Source: Ascaphus truei (lineage: Eukaryota; Chordata; Amphibia; Anura; Ascaphidae). From it: a stretch of DNA of 64,000 bases. Position 1 is the stretch's first letter. Each line of letters opens with the position of its first letter. The translations under genes were made by a program, and so were the position numbers. The stretch spans positions 117,767,977-117,831,976 of the forward strand of contig CM071571.1 of the NCBI GenBank assembly GCA_036426205.1, in the 5' to 3' direction. The notes under the pieces were generated by a model. That model saw only the letters and a program-made list of their open reading frames with translations, searched no databases and was not told where the DNA came from. Shown here piece after piece: positions 54,441 through 64,000 of the stretch.

Positions 54441-54721
54441 AACCACCTGACTTATCCCAGTCAATTAATTCCAGAAAAGTTCCATTTGGATTTGGTAATA
54501 GTTAGAATTTAAAATATGGACTCATTCTGAGCTGTCTCCTTTCTATCCAATTGACATACCAGTCAGTTGCAGTTAGGTAGAACAACACAATTAACATAAT
54601 ACTCTGATTTGAGTTGGTGACTGGTTATAAAATATATTTAAAAAAATTATATACATACAGTAGATATACTTACCTCAACTGTGCCAGTCAATCATTTTCA
54701 GTTGTGTTAACAGTAAACACC

Positions 54722-54965
54722 CTTATTGGGCTGAAGGAGTGGCTCAGCGAATGAAAGCACTGCCTGAAAACAATTAGCACTGAGTTAAAACATGAGAGTC
54801 TGGGTCAAATCCTGGTGTCGGCTCCTTGTTATCATGAGAATGTCACTTTATCTACCTGTGCATCAGGGACCAAAAAGTAGATTTTAAGCTCCACAGGGCA
54901 GGGACTCAGAGTTCGTGCAAATTTTCAATGTAATCACTGTCAGCTCCACATAAGAAAAACCTATT
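54722..54965 (+). mobile_element. tRNA-derived SINE with L2-like tail
   Basis: The head GGAGTGGCTCAGCGAATG ... GGGTCAAATCCTGGTG contains A- and B-box-like Pol III promoter elements in tRNA spacing. The tail TAGATTTTAAGCTCCACAGG GCAGGGACTC resembles the 3' end of L2-type LINEs, whose RT would mobilise it. Confidence 0.6.
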
Positions 54966-56914
54966 ATTAGTTCCAGTTCTTTATTAACACACTTATCAGT
55001 TGGTTATAGTTGATGAATAGGTAGGCGCATTTCCCTCTCTCCCTCTCTCCCATTAGAGATGGGCAAAAAAGATTTGCAGAATCTGCTTCAGATCAGCCAG
55101 TGCCAGTACGTGAGTGAGAGAGAGTTTCAGTTTAGTAGTGAGCTAAACTAGCTGATGGATAGTATCACTATCACATCCTACTTTTCAGCTACTCACTGCT
55201 CACATATGTAGCTAATCTAGCTATTAGCATATCTCACAGGTATCTCAGGTGTGCTCCACAAGGAACATGAAACTGTCAACCAGAAAGTGGAAGTGGTCTG
55301 CTTCTAAACAAATCAGGGGGAGGGAGCTACTTCACAGATAGGCACAGAGGCGGCTATGGTATAACAGAACAGGGACAAAAATATTCACTGTGCCATCTGC
55401 CAGAGTGCTAGACACATACTGAATTGAAATACTTTATTTTAAAATTAATGCAACTTTACAAACTGCAGGAAGTGATTCTGCTGGCTTCCCACAGCACACA
55501 AAGTGTTATTGGGTAGGCAAGTCTAAGGCACCTTAAGAGGAATGGGGTAAGATCCAACAGGATCAGAAGTTGAACCCACAAAACCTCTGTTATTCAGGAC
55601 ACCAGCTCTAGCAGTGTGAGTTCATAAAGTACCAAGTACCTCTCAAAGAACTTTACCCTCTTCTGGGATAGAACGGCATTCAGTATCTTGTAAACAGTCT
55701 TCTGCCATGAGACACCTCCTGGTGTGGGAAGACAATTTACAGTCCATACAGTGTATTTGAATAATGAATATCTGTAATGAATTCCAACACCGAAAGTGCC
55801 TTATGGCAGAATACTGTTTAGTAATACTATATGGAAACTGTTTTTATCCTTTATAACAGAGGTGGGCAACCTATTTTTCAATGTAGCCACAGGTGTGGCG
55901 AATGAGAAGTGAAAATCGCCGCACCATGTAAAAATTGAGAAATTAGGTTGCTCAATCGAACGTTTAAAACAACACACACTGTTCGTCTGCTTCACTCACC
56001 TCAACACTATCACCTGCTGCTGGTTCACTTCGTTGGAGAGATTCTCTGAGCTCACGAGGCCGAGCTTCCCTTAGGAAGGAAGGATGTGAGACCATGCTCA
56101 AGTCGGGAAGTCTGCTCCAAACCCTAGAGTAACAGATAAGCGAAACCCTTTATTGTGATGTTCAGATAATTTATATGTTCAGCTACAATAGTACCTGTTT
56201 GGGGTGGTAACCATATTAGCTGTCAATCCAGATAGTAAGGGTTATTATCATTTATTTATAAAATGTTTTACCAGGAAGTAATACATTGAGATTTACCTCT
56301 CGTTTTCAAGTATGTCCTGGGGTTGACGCTGAATGTGTAGTTAGTCTCCTATGATGAGTAGTAGTTTATTTTATGATTTTGTTTTGACTTAAAGGGACGA
56401 TGGGACGAATAATAGTGTATTATTTATCCCTGTAAATAAACCCCATATAGAGAAATACTAATTTCCTGCCTTAATCTGGGACTAAAAGATCATCTGGGAC
56501 TAAAAGATGCAACAACGTGGTGTGGGCATCACAATATATATATATATATCGATATATAAATATATATATATATATATTATAATAATATATATATATCATA
56601 TATATATATATATCTATAAATACTGTCGCGCCCTTTAAAACCTCCAGCTTGCCCGTAAAAATGCGAGCATGTTTAAAATTTGAGCCAGGGGCTAATGGCA
56701 CTTATCATTGAAAGCGCCCACGGCGCGGGAACCCAGACGAAAAAAGCCACGCGCCGTCGCATTTTGAAAAAGGTCCCACTGGGGGACCGAAACTTTGTTT
56801 TTTGTGTCTTCTATCAAATATAGAAAATTTATGATTTACTTACCTGCATGCTGTCCCTTGATGTCGTGTTGCAACCGGTATCGTATGGTCTATATATATA
56901 TATATGTGTGTATA
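54966..56914. other. Intergenic with repeat scraps and TA microsatellite
   Basis: Holds a GATGGGCAAA MITE scrap (55065), a CAGAGGTGGGCAACC hAT-like end at 55858, a TTTTACCAGGAAGTAATACA repeat word (56266) and a (TA)n tract at 56533-56618. No gene. Confidence 0.5.
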
Positions 56915-58072
56915 TGTAGCCCTCTTACCCCCACCCTAAGTGAGATTGAGGTGGGTAGGTGTATATGACTACTTATCAGTGTGGTGCGGTACCTGTTTGG
57001 CAACCAGGAGAGCTGAGCTTCCGCCACGGGGAACCTGGGGTATGTACTTACACTCGGTGCAGCGCCTCCACTGATGAGGAATCCCAATGGGGTGGGAGTG
57101 TGCCCTCACCTGAACAACCATACAGTAAATACACACCGTGTGAATAAACAGTATTTACTGAGCATGACTGTAACTTCAATAACACTCTCTTTGCATAACA
57201 TCAATACATCATATGAATAACAGTGCATCACTCTGAATGCATATCATCCCCTCACCCACATGTCCATCATCACCTTCCCCTCAGTTTCTTGAGTGTCCAC
57301 AACAGTAAAGAAAGTGTGAGTGTGAGGGATAGCGCTTCCCTGTGGTGGGGCCCGCTGGTGCACTTAATTTATACTACCTCCCTGACCAGTCCTGGTCAGG
57401 AAAATCCTTGGTAATCAGCAACACCGCACAGTGATCCCACGGTGTTCTGCGTTGCTCTCTGCAGGAATGGATGCACACGCTGACTCCACAGGGAAAAGAA
57501 TCTCCAGCCGGAATGATCCTTGAACACAGTCTCTGATACACGCTGTACTGACAGGTACTGACAGGTACTGTCAGACAGATATCCTCTTGCTCTCTAAATA
57601 TGGTGAAGGAGTCCCTGTCCTAAGGCCGACCCTATACCATACAGCTTCCTCTGGGGTCTCCGGGGACTAACTGGGCCCTGGGGTATACCTCTACCCTAGC
57701 CCCTGCATGCAGAATAATTCTCCCTGTAGCTTCTGTCTGATCCCAGACTCTGGCAGCTCACCACATGCAACTGGCACTGGAGATATAACACACACTGAAC
57801 AACTAGAAAGCAACCCCCCTTCTTCCTATGAGGGGCCTCTCACTGACACAGCCAAAGCTAACTGCTGTGGCTGAACTACACACAACACTGTCTCTTCTTG
57901 TCAGAGCACACAGCATGGCAGCTGTGCCACTGACTAGACTTACACACACCTAAGGGCAGGGTCCCTATCTAAGGGGCCTTCCCTAAGAACTTACCCACTA
58001 ACCTAGTGGGGAGTGGGACCTACCTGGGACCTGGGGGTAACCTGGCCTAGTGTAAGAGCCTTGCTCCTTACA
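56915..58072 (-). mobile_element. Probable solo LTR, 1158 bp
   Basis: Ends TGTAGCC ... CCTTACA. GTGGAGGCGCTGCAC occurs near the 3' end on the minus strand, as in the LTRs at 32888, so orientation is minus. The left flank is a TA/TG microsatellite, which hides any target duplication. Confidence 0.5.
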
Positions 58073-59000
58073 CACTTCCTCCCCTTACCTGCTCCCAGCT
58101 TCAACTGCCAAACGTGGTCCCCGCAACATTGTAGCCTTCCTCCACAGGAGAAGCTGCAAAACCCTATTTACTGGCTGGCTGCACGTGATGTGGGTGAAAG
58201 GGCAATCCCCAGAGGCTGCTGGGAATTGTAGTCCACTCAGGACCTCTTTAACATTGGGACCGCGTGCACTATCTTTACTGCGCACGCGCGATCCTGTAAT
58301 GGCTACCGCCGTGGTAAGGGAGTTAGGGGGAAGCCTGCTACATATATATATATATATAGATAGTGGCAAATGGCTCCCTTTATGTAGCGCTGCCGTTTGA
58401 CCAGGCTCTTCGCGACACAGTCTTCTAGGGGGTAATTTGTAGAAAAGGGAGACCAACACGTGTATACACACAAGGGGCACTCAGTGAAATCATCATTATT
58501 CAAATAATGAGCTAATACAAAGGAGCCTTAAAATATTATCACACTTTCGATTATATAATACCACTATATACAGGTGCAGTCTTTTTTTTATATAATTGAT
58601 ATACTGTATATATGTTTGGGGTGGTAATTAGCTAAGTTATCCACCCAGTTAGATAGGGCTGGAGTAAAATGTGTAGTGATTTCTCCAAAGAGGAGTAGGT
58701 TTTTCTTTTATGTTTGTGTTTGCAGTGTTTAAAGGAAAGGCGCAATAAAGCATTATTTTAATTTCACCTTAAAAACGGTCTCCACTGCATACCTCTGCAC
58801 GCATCTCTTACATTATCCAATGGCAGTTTTGGATTCATCCGCATGGATTGAGACTGTAACTATCCGACGGCAGATTTTACAGCACGGAACGGATTTTGAA
58901 TGGAAAACTGGGAAATCCAGGAAACGGATTAGGATTATGTAATACAGGATTTGATAGGAAGCCAGGAGAGGAATTTCAGCAGGAGATACACTGAGACAGA
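58073..59000. other. Intergenic with MITE scrap
   Basis: (TA)n at 58341-58359 and part of the GATGGGCGAA family at about 58830-58935. Nothing else seen. Confidence 0.4.
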
Positions 59001-61062
59001 GAGAGTAAAGTGATTCTAGCAGCAGCGTTTAGGATAGATTGGAGGGGAGACAGGTTAGAGGCAGAAAGGCAGACAGTAGAAGGTTACAAAAGTCAAGACG
59101 GAAGAGCATTAGGACCTGTGCAAGAGTTTTAACAGTAGAGAGACAGAGTAAAAGGCATATTTTTGCAATGTTACGGAGGAAAAAATTACAGGTTTTAGCT
59201 ACATTGTGAATGTGAGAAGAGCATGTGAGAGTAGTAAGATTTGAAACCTAGGCTGCATGCTAGTGATACTAAGTGTATGATAGAACTGCCAACAGTAATG
59301 TAGAAGGGTGCAGTAGGGCCAGGCCTACAAGTAAGTATGAGGAGCTCTGTCTTTGACATGTTACGTTTGAATCGTCGGAGGGCCATCCAGGATGATATAG
59401 CGGAGATACATTCAGAGACTTTGGTCTGTAGTTGAAAAGTAAATTTGTGTGTCATCAGCATAGAGGTGATATTTGAAACCAAGAGATTTGATAAGGTCAC
59501 CTAGAGAGAGTGCTTAAAAAGAAAAGAGAAGAGGTCCCAGGACAAACCCCAGTTGGTACCACACAGATAGAGCAACAGAGGAGGTGTAAGAAAATGAGAC
59601 ACTGAAAGTATGATGGCAGAGGTAAGAAGAAATCCAGGATAAATCACTGTTGTGGATACCAAAGGTATGGAGAATGTGAAGGAGAAGAAGGTGGTACACA
59701 GTATCAAAGGCTGCAGAGGTCAAGAAATATGAGTGTAATGACCTTTGTCTTTGGATGCATGGAGGTCATTAGCTATTTTAGTGAGGGCTGTTTCGGTAGA
59801 GTGACCAGTGCAGAATCCAGATTGTAGAGGATCTAGGAGAGACTAGGAAGTGAGAAAATGGAGCAAGTGTGAGAATACAAGATGTTCAAGGAGTTTAGAA
59901 GCAAAAGGCAGGAGGGAGACAGGACGATAATTAGAGAGACAGGTAGGGTCAAGCTTGCTGATTTGGAGTAAGGATAAGTAAGGGTAAAACTGTTGCATGT
60001 TCAAAGTAGGAGGGAAAGGTACAAGAGTAGATGGAGGAGTTGAAAATATGTGTGAGTGTGAGATTTGAGTAGGAGAAAGAGGTTTGAGGAGATGGGAGGG
60101 AATGGAGTCAACAGGGCTAGTGGTAGAGGGAGAAGAAGAGATCAGCAGTGATACATCCTCCTCTGTGGCAGTGTAACAAGAGTTAAGGAAGGCAGTAGAA
60201 GAGTTAGGAAGAGGTGTAGAATGTGAGGAGGATACAGAGGGGATTTCTCGTTTAATGGAATCCACCTTTGTCTAAAAATCATCAGCAAAGTCCTGAGGTG
60301 AAATAGAGGAAGAAAAAAAGATAACAGATGGTGGTCTGAGCGGAGAGTCAAAGAAAAAGAAGAGGCAACATGAGTTAGACTTGTTGATTAGTGAAGAAAA
60401 GTATATTGTTTACCCTGGGAGAGGACAGAGTTAAACAGGATAGGATACATTTGAAGTGAAGGAAGTCTGTGAGAGTATGAGATTTCCTCCAGAGGCATTT
60501 AGAGGAACGAGTACAGGAACACAACATGCTTGTGTGGCAGTTTAGCCAGGGTCTGGGGTTAGAAGAGTGAGAACGGCAGAAAAAAATAGGGGCGTGTCGA
60601 TCAAGAAAGGAGGATAGGGCAGAGTTGTAGTTCGTGAGCAGATTGTCCAAGTCAGGAGGAGAGCAGAGGGAGGAGAGGGATGAGCACAAAGTGGAATAAA
60701 AAGCTGGAAGGTTAACAGAGCACAGGCTCTGCAGAAACAAGGGGTAGGTAGAGGTGGAGGTGGAGAAGGGGAGAAATGAGTGAGAGAAAATGAAATGAGA
60801 TGATGGTTTTAGAGAGAAAGGGTGAAATGAAGAAATCAGAGAGAAACATTTTTTGTAGTAGCCTTATGCTAGCTGCAGTCCATTGGTGAAGTCCAAAATA
60901 AAAGCTTAAAGAGAGAAAGCAAAAAGCCCAAAGGAGAGAGACGTCATCAATATGGTAGTTGATGTCTCCAATGAGAAGACTGGGGTGTCTGAGGAGAGAA
61001 AAAACCCTTTCCTTTGTTGCTGGTGAAATCTCCTTTCCTCCAACCTTAAAGGATGACCTCAT
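59000..61062 (-). pseudogene. L2-type LINE, endonuclease to RT, heavily mutated
   Basis: Minus strand, in order: SLLIGDINYHIDD (endonuclease GDxN-like block, about 60960), NSALSSFLDRHAPIF (linker), SPVDSIPSHLLKPLSPTQ, LSNYRPVSLLPFASKLLEHL (RT block), AAFDTVYHLLLLHIL (motif A region, about 59715), GFVLGPLLFS and a frameshifted [12 protein letters not shown] (active site YADD, near 59465). Many frame changes. Clade assignment (L2 within the CR1/L2 group) is from motif style. Confidence 0.75.
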
Positions 61063-61122
61063 ATCGTTTGTTTTTCCCTTGGAATAAATAGTTATTTTGA
61101 AAGCTTTTGAAAGCGCCTTGTA

Positions 61123-61884
61123 TTAACCCCGAATATATTTGTATATAGTTATCATATCCCTTGTTAGAAGCCTATTTTCTAATGTAAACACGTCTAATTT
61201 AGCTAGCCTGGAAAGGAGGTAGTGCACGCACTCAAACATATAGGTGATGGTGGGGTACTTAACTGCCGGTGCGCTGGTTCTGTGGAACTCCTGACGTCCC
61301 AAAGTGATCCAGTGAAGAAAAAGAATCAGGCACACGGTCTTAATCATGAATGAAAAAAGGTTTAATGTGCCAAGGAGTCCAACGTTTCGGCAGTAAAACT
61401 GCCTTTCTCAAGGTGTAGTTTTACTGCCGAAACGTTGGATTCCTTGGCACATTAAACCTTTTTTCATTCATGATTAAGACCGTGTGCCTGATTCTTTTTC
61501 TTCACTAATTTAGCTAGCCTCTCATTGTAAGTAAGATTTTCCATCATCTTTACTAATTTGGTGTCTCTCCTCTGCACTTTTTCTAGTTCCATAATGTCTT
61601 TTCTATGGAGTAATGCCCCAAATTGTACACTATATTCAAGGTGTGGTCTTACTAATGCTTTATAGAGGGGCATCATTATGCTTATTTCCCTTCCCTCCTT
61701 AAACTGTTTAATGCAAGATAAGATCTTCTTTGCCTTTGCAGCTACTGCATGTAATTGGACACTATTGCTAAGCCTGCTTCTACAAGCACTCCTATATCCT
61801 TCTCCATCAAGGATTGATACTGTAGCACTAAAAAGAAAAGAAATCGATCTTAGCTTTGAGAAAACATTATTCTGTACCTTCATG
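61123..61884 (-). pseudogene. CR1-type LINE C-terminus, split by an insertion
   Basis: AVAAKAKKILSCIKQFKEGR, IMMPLYKALVRPHLEYSVQF, LEKVQRRDTKLVKMMENLTY and NERLAKL match the end of CR1 ORF2. After the 295-bp insertion the tail RLAKLDVFTLENRLLTRDMI continues, the RLAKL part duplicated with the target site. Confidence 0.75.
61210..61504. mobile_element. 295-bp ribozyme-bearing insertion with 16-bp TSD
   Basis: CTAATTTAGCTAGCCT is exactly duplicated at 61194-61209 and 61505-61520. The 3' two thirds form a palindrome with about 90-bp arms (from about 61312 to 61504), almost perfect. The minus strand near the centre (61416-61375) reads TTGAGAA, AGGCAG TTTTA CTGCC hairpin, GAAACGTTGGA, a hammerhead-like order. 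No coding. Confidence 0.7.
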
Positions 61885-63069
61885 AAACATACAGTATGTC
61901 GGATTCTGCTGATGATGATACCGCACTCGTTTGTACTGGCTTTACGAGCAAAAGAACTTCAGGTTCGTTTTCACTCCAGCAGTCTGGAAGAGCTACACAG
62001 AGAAAAGCTGCATCTCCCCACAAAGCTCTTACAGGCAATTGCCCTGTTTTCATTTTAATTTTAGTTACATAGGATTGAACCAAGGTGTTTGTGGAATTGA
62101 ACTGCATACATTTTAGGTCAGGGGACCCCCTGCTTCCTAAGGTATAGGCCTCTGTATTGGGTGCCGGTATCTCCTGCACGTTTAAATTAATAAAGGTTAT
62201 AATTACCCCAGGGTGGCTAGTTAGCCACCTGTCACGGTTGCGGGAGAGGTAAACCCCTTTTTTACCTTAGCGGTTACTACCACTAAGGAAATGAAGGAGT
62301 TAACACCTCCCACTACTCACCTGGGAGGCCTAATCATGCACCCTGGGGCAACTAGTCGCTTCACCCTCTACCACCAACAAACCCCCACCCCTCCACCACC
62401 ACAACACAGGAATGGGCGAAAGCCCTATTAGGCAAATATGGCTAATAGCACTTTTGCTCATTCAAAAATACTATACTGTACATTACCATAAAATAAAATA
62501 CCAATTACAATGCTTAAAAAACCCCAGCCATTTAATCCAATAATTGTCACTGTGGTTATCTATGCCCTCAACAGGGGCATAAATAGCCACATTGACAACC
62601 AATGGTTAACCTACTACCAGTCCTATCTACCTCCAACAAACCCCCCCCCCCTCCTGCTCCAGAACATTATTAGTAAAAAAACGGAAGTGATGTCACCAAG
62701 CAGCCGCAAATGGCGCAAAACACAATTAATTAAGGAGAGGACAATAGGGACTTAACTATTATGCCCCTTGAGGAAGTCCATGTGATGAAACGCGTAGGGT
62801 GACACTACAAGCTTGACAGAGCCATTGAAGCAGAGGTCTGAGGAAGAATGCCACACACATTTGAACCACCAAAGGCAGCAGCTGTATGTGGAGGGCCACC
62901 ACGAGGGTTGCTGTGCAAAGGGTTCTTCTTGGACTTCTCTCCCTCACTACATGACCAAGGGGGGTCCCACTGCCCATTTTGGCTTACATGCTTGTAAGTG
63001 TTTTATGTTTTTATTATAATTTGTTATAAAGTTTTCTGCATTATCTCATTGTCCTCTCCTCTGTTTCAT
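61885..63069. other. Intergenic with ribozyme-like motif
   Basis: Mostly unassigned. The repeated CCTACCTCCAACAAACCCCC-like words at 62370 and 62630 are degenerate. No gene. Confidence 0.4.
62766..62800 (+). ncRNA. Hammerhead-like ribozyme motif
   Basis: CTTGAGGA, weak AGTCCATGTGAT hairpin, then GAAACGCGTAGGG. The GAAACGCGTAG part is canonical, but helix II is poor. Confidence 0.4.
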
Positions 63070-63076
63070 CCCCGGA

Positions 63077-63340
63077 AGTATCCTGTCCCTTCAGTAAGAA
63101 GATCTACATATTGAGTTGGTTACTCTATAATAACCAAAAAGCTGTCTTTGCTCACATAAAATGTGAGTAATACTACTACTTGTTTATTCTTGCTATTTTA
63201 CCATACAGCAGTAATGCACCATTTTTCATCTTTTCTTTTTTGGGAGTATCCTGCCCTTCCAGCAAAAATTCTACATACCGAGTTGGTTACACTATAATAA
63301 CCAAACAGCCCATATTGCTCACATAAAATGTGAGTAGTAT
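63077..63340 (+). repeat. Tandem duplication, about 170-bp unit
   Basis: The block from GTATCCTG through GAGTTGGTTAC, CTATAATAACCAAA and GCTCACATAAAATGTGAGTA occurs twice, at about 63077-63172 and 63246-63342, with modest divergence. Confidence 0.7.
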
Positions 63341-63789
63341 CATCATATTTAACACTCAGAAATTTATTATACTGCAGTATTGCACTATTTTTGGTGTTCT
63401 CTGGTTTTTTTTTTTCATTTTATATATTACCTGGATGAGAGTGGGCACATCACCCTCTTGCCGTTATTCCTATAGTGGATTGGATCGAATCCACCTAAGT
63501 TGCAGCACCCATTACAGGACAGTATATCTAATTTTATACAATACCTATTGTTTTAAATACACAGTATTTTGTACTCACACTCTTTGTTTTTATTATCAAA
63601 ATCAAGAATTTGACTGCATTATTGCCTGTAAGAGCCGTGCATGGTGATGCAGCGTCTCCATGCAGCTCTTCTAGGTTGCAATTTTGCCGCTCACTAGGAT
63701 TTATAGCGCAATAGCACTGATATAAAAAACTGGTCGGACGACAGTGTTTTTTTTTATCGGCTTATAAAAAAATGGTGTTCATTCTTCGT

Positions 63790-64000
63790 GAATACCATGT
63801 TTGCCCTCATGTTTTAGAGAGCGATACCCTGACAACCAAGACCTATGCCAAACTAGGGGTACTTTACAGGAACAAATCCTCCCTAAGTCTCCTGGTCAGA
63901 AAGCGTATTGCACAGTAGATGCTAATGCCAATTATTGACTATGGAGACATAGTATATGGCTCGGCTCCTCAAACCACCTTAGCAAACTTGACACCTCTAC
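63790..64000 (+). pseudogene. LINE RT C-terminal scrap, cut by window edge
   Basis: Plus-strand reading gives LTTKTYAKLGVLYRNKSSLS, LVRKRIAQ, stop, MLMPIIDYGDIVYGSAPQTT, matching the conserved end of L2/CR1-group LINE RTs ('vLYR.k..l....r..i....p.lDYgd.vy'). One in-frame stop. It runs off the window. Confidence 0.6.

Overview
This window looks like transposon-dense intergenic DNA from a vertebrate, most likely an amphibian (probably a frog). The basis is the mix of element types, not any host gene: DIRS-type tyrosine-recombinase retroelements, several Penelope-like elements (PLE) with GIY-YIG endonucleases, Tc1/mariner, pogo/Tigger-like and hAT elements, L1, L2, CR1 and RTE LINEs, and LTR elements with short target duplications. 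I found no convincing host protein-coding gene, tRNA or rRNA. Nearly all long open frames are transposon genes or low-complexity repeats.

Layout. 1-6178: MITEs, a decayed DIRS element (about 2.5-5.2 kb) carrying a 220-bp ribozyme-bearing insertion, and a probable solo LTR. 6179-16413: a 10.2-kb Tc1/mariner-superfamily transposon bounded by 25-bp imperfect inverted repeats and TA dinucleotides. It holds three genes: a five-exon DDE transposase (minus strand), a divergently oriented BEN-domain protein (plus), and a forkhead/winged-helix-like protein (minus). It also has long internal inverted arms and a 15-bp motif repeated 11 times, often at 21-bp spacing. 16.4-32.5 kb: PLE remnants (18.2-19.9, 21.5-22.8 and 29.3-32.5 kb), a solo LTR, a 1.36-kb perfect-looking palindrome, hAT and other MITEs, and a Tigger-like element full of minisatellites. 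32888-37901: a complete non-autonomous LTR retrotransposon with two 801-bp LTRs and no reverse transcriptase. 38.9-42.9 kb: a 5'-truncated L1 with target duplications. 43-49 kb: a second hAT relative with a large minisatellite, an RTE scrap, and a minus-strand retroelement with coiled-coil gag-like frames and an LTR. 49-64 kb: mostly featureless AT-rich DNA with a PLE, a tRNA-derived SINE, a solo LTR, L2 and CR1 LINEs and a last LINE scrap at the right edge.

Two things stand out. The first is the 10.2-kb mariner-type element that couples a spliced transposase to two captured chromatin/DNA-binding-type domains; a small MITE at 1281-1648 shares its terminal-repeat signature and may be mobilised by the same machinery. 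The second is a recurring hammerhead-ribozyme-like signature (CTGANGA-like core, stem, GAAA, often followed by the palindrome ACGCGT). It appears at about nine places, at the 3' side of PLEs and in two short insertions with 14- and 16-bp target duplications, which look like non-autonomous ribozyme-bearing retroelements. All functional assignments rest on reading motifs by eye; no database search was possible.
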